Origin: an uncultured Dialister sp.
GTDB taxonomy: Bacteria > Bacillota > Negativicutes > Veillonellales > Dialisteraceae
Direction of reading: 5' to 3'
Length of the DNA stretch: 15,304 nucleotides
Assembly: GCF_900765565.1 (NCBI RefSeq)
Contig: NZ_CAAFRZ010000230.1
Location: 1-15,304 of the forward strand
This document shows positions 14,203 through 15,304 of the stretch, one piece after another. Under the pieces are notes generated by a model. The model had not been told where the DNA came from and searched no databases. It worked only from the letters and a program-made list of their open reading frames with translations. The position numbers and the translations under genes were made by a program. Every line of letters starts with the position of its first letter. The first letter of the stretch is position 1.

Positions 14203-14949
14203 TTATTTCTCTTCCAGCCTGTTGTATTCTTCATCTCCCACTTCTTCCACCCATTCGTTGGAAAGACCGGTGCCCGGGATTTCGAAGGCCAGGTGGCTGA
14301 ACCAGCTGTCCTTCTTTGCCCCGTGCCAGTGTTTCACTTCCGGTGGGATTTCCACGATGTCCCCGGCCCTGAGACTCACCGGTTCCTGTCCTTCTGCCTG
14401 GTACCAGCCTTCCCCATCCACACAGATGAGGACCTGGCCGCCACCGGAAGCGGCGTGGTGGATGTGCCACCAGTTCCGACATCCCGGTTCGAAGGTCACG
14501 TTGCAGATGGTCATAGGATCTTCCGGTTTCGTGAGAACCTTCAGGTAGGAGGTGCCGGTGAAATATTTCGCATATCCCACATTTACTCCTCCCTGTCCGA
14601 AGAAGCCTCCATGCGCCGCGTCTCCCGTTTCATAGACCTCCTTTGCCATCCGGAAGGCCGCCCAGGCATTGGGCCAGCCTGCATAAAAGGCGATGTGGGT
14701 GAGGATTTCCGCCATTTCTTCCTGGGTCACCCCGTTCTTCTTCGCCGTTTCCAGATGGTACTTGAGGGAAGAATCCACAATACCCTTGCCGATGAGGGCG
14801 CTGATAGTGACAATGGAGCGGAGCTTCAGGGAAAGCTTTCCATCCCGGCTCCATACTTCGCCAAACAGCACGTCATCATTGAGTTTCGCAAATTCCGGTG
14901 CAAACTTTCCTAATACATCATGTCCTGCGATCTGTACAATCTTAGTCAT
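14203..14949 (-). CDS. Carboxymuconolactone decarboxylase-cupin fusion protein
   Basis: A 248-residue two-domain cytoplasmic protein. Residues 1 to about 108 form a carboxymuconolactone decarboxylase (AhpD-like fold) domain (LRSIVTISALIGKGIVDSSL, then HLETAKKNGVTQEEMAEILTH and YAGWPNAWAA). The CxxC or single catalytic Cys of AhpD-type peroxidases is absent, so a peroxidase role is unlikely. Residues from about 145 form a cupin barrel with HIH at 162-164 and His207/His209, likely metal ligands; the usual Glu of motif 1 is not obvious. Such fusions are common beside aldo/keto reductases and flavodoxins, but the reaction is not established. The start has GAAGGAAG seven bases upstream. It is the first gene of operon A, behind the operator shared with operon C. 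Confidence 0.9.
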   Translation of the reverse strand: MTKIVQIAGHDVLGKFAPEFAKLNDDVLFGEVWSRDGKLSLKLRSIVTISALIGKGIVDSSLKYHLETAKKNGVTQEEMAEILTHIAFYAGWPNAWAAFRMAKEVYETGDAAHGGFFGQGGVNVGYAKYFTGTSYLKVLTKPEDPMTICNVTFEPGCRNWWHIHHAASGGGQVLICVDGEGWYQAEGQEPVSLRAGDIVEIPPEVKHWHGAKKDSWFSHLAFEIPGTGLSNEWVEEVGDEEYNRLEEK

Positions 14950-15018
14950 TTTTTACTTCCTTCTTCCTGTAAATAAGTTGTCCTGTAGGGATATATATGA
15001 CTTCCATTTCTCACTATC

Positions 15019-15107
15019 AGTATATCTGCGATGCTTTTTGATGGCCAATACTTATAATAAATCGCTATCCATACAGGCAAAGCATGATAGTTATCTTAGA
15101 AATAGAG
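15019..15107 (-). promoter_or_regulatory. Promoter and operator of operon A
   Basis: On the minus strand TTGGCC (15043-15048) and TATACT (15019-15024) form a -35/-10 pair 18 bases apart. A T-N11-A box (ATAAGTATTGGCCAT, 15041-15055) overlaps the -35. The 19-mer at 15044-15062 and the upstream blocks AAAGCATGA and GAAATAGAG (15099-15107) are shared with the operon C promoter at nearly the same spacing. The leader to the ATG at 14949 is about 65 bases. Confidence 0.6.
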
Positions 15108-15172
15108 TTCTGCCAATTTCAGTTTGTCGAGCTAATAGGGCGAAGCTGGTGGAGAGAGTCAAACGCGTGAGA

Positions 15173-15304
15173 GCTTCTAGCTGTTAGCTGCTAGCTTCTA
15201 GGAAAGCTGGCCAGACTACGGCACGAATGACTGACGGAAATACCGGGTAGAAGCGCCGCAGGCGGATCAGCCTTCCTAACAGCTAGCCGCTAGAAGCTAG
15301 GAGC
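15173..15304. repeat. Inverted pair of TAGCTGTTAGCTGCTAGC-type repeats
   Basis: The segment 15173-15202 (GCTTCTAGCTGTTAGCTGC and onward) and the segment 15275-15304 are imperfect reverse complements; each is itself built of CTAGC/TTAGC units. About 72 bases lie between them, including GAAGCGCCGCAGGC (15250-15263), which is identical to 373-386 in the left flank. The right copy may continue beyond the window. Confidence 0.65.

Overview
The window most likely comes from the chromosome of a Gram-negative-type Firmicute of the class Negativicutes (Dialister, Megasphaera or Acidaminococcus-like). This rests on the gene repertoire, the strong AGGAGG ribosome binding sites and the style of the intergenic repeats. 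It is inference, since there is no rRNA or other marker gene. Every convincing gene is on the minus strand, so transcription runs from right to left.

Layout, in the direction of transcription. (1) 15304-14950: dispersed repeats, then a promoter/operator region. (2) Operon A, 14949-13377: a carboxymuconolactone decarboxylase-cupin fusion, an unrecognised 53-residue coiled-coil-like protein, and flavodoxin B, an exported lipoprotein. It ends at a probable terminator. (3) Operon B, 13196-10172: tatA, tatC, a Tat-exported NAD(P)H:FMN-reductase-like lipoprotein and a MATE transporter. It ends at a clear intrinsic terminator. (4) Operon C, 9809-1921, nine genes: flavodoxin A (exported lipoprotein), an aldo/keto reductase, a membrane-anchored cyclophilin-like protein, a DUF4405 membrane protein with heme-ligand-like histidines, an iron-containing alcohol dehydrogenase, an exported alpha/beta hydrolase with a Cys nucleophile, an aldo/keto reductase broken by a frameshift, a Tat-exported DUF362 lipoprotein, and flavodoxin C (cytoplasmic, eroded C-terminus). 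(5) 1920-1: about 1.9 kb with no convincing conserved gene, packed with dispersed and tandem repeats.

How the parts may fit together: the cluster combines cytoplasmic NAD(P)H-linked oxidoreductases, a possible transmembrane b-heme protein, and several flavin or metal proteins exported as lipoproteins. It carries its own minimal TatA/TatC translocase, and two genes in the window have Tat signals. Operons A and C share an almost identical upstream block (a T-N11-A box overlapping a weak -35, with 18-bp spacing to the -10), so one regulator, probably LysR-type, may control both. No regulator gene lies in the window. The reading as one extracytoplasmic redox module is inference; the gene calls are mostly firm.

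Signs of decay and rearrangement: one aldo/keto reductase is split by what looks like a ~10-bp deletion. Two of the three flavodoxin genes end in degenerate 8-9-bp tandem repeats, and in one the array has replaced the C-terminal helix. Related repeats lie on both flanks and inside the cluster.
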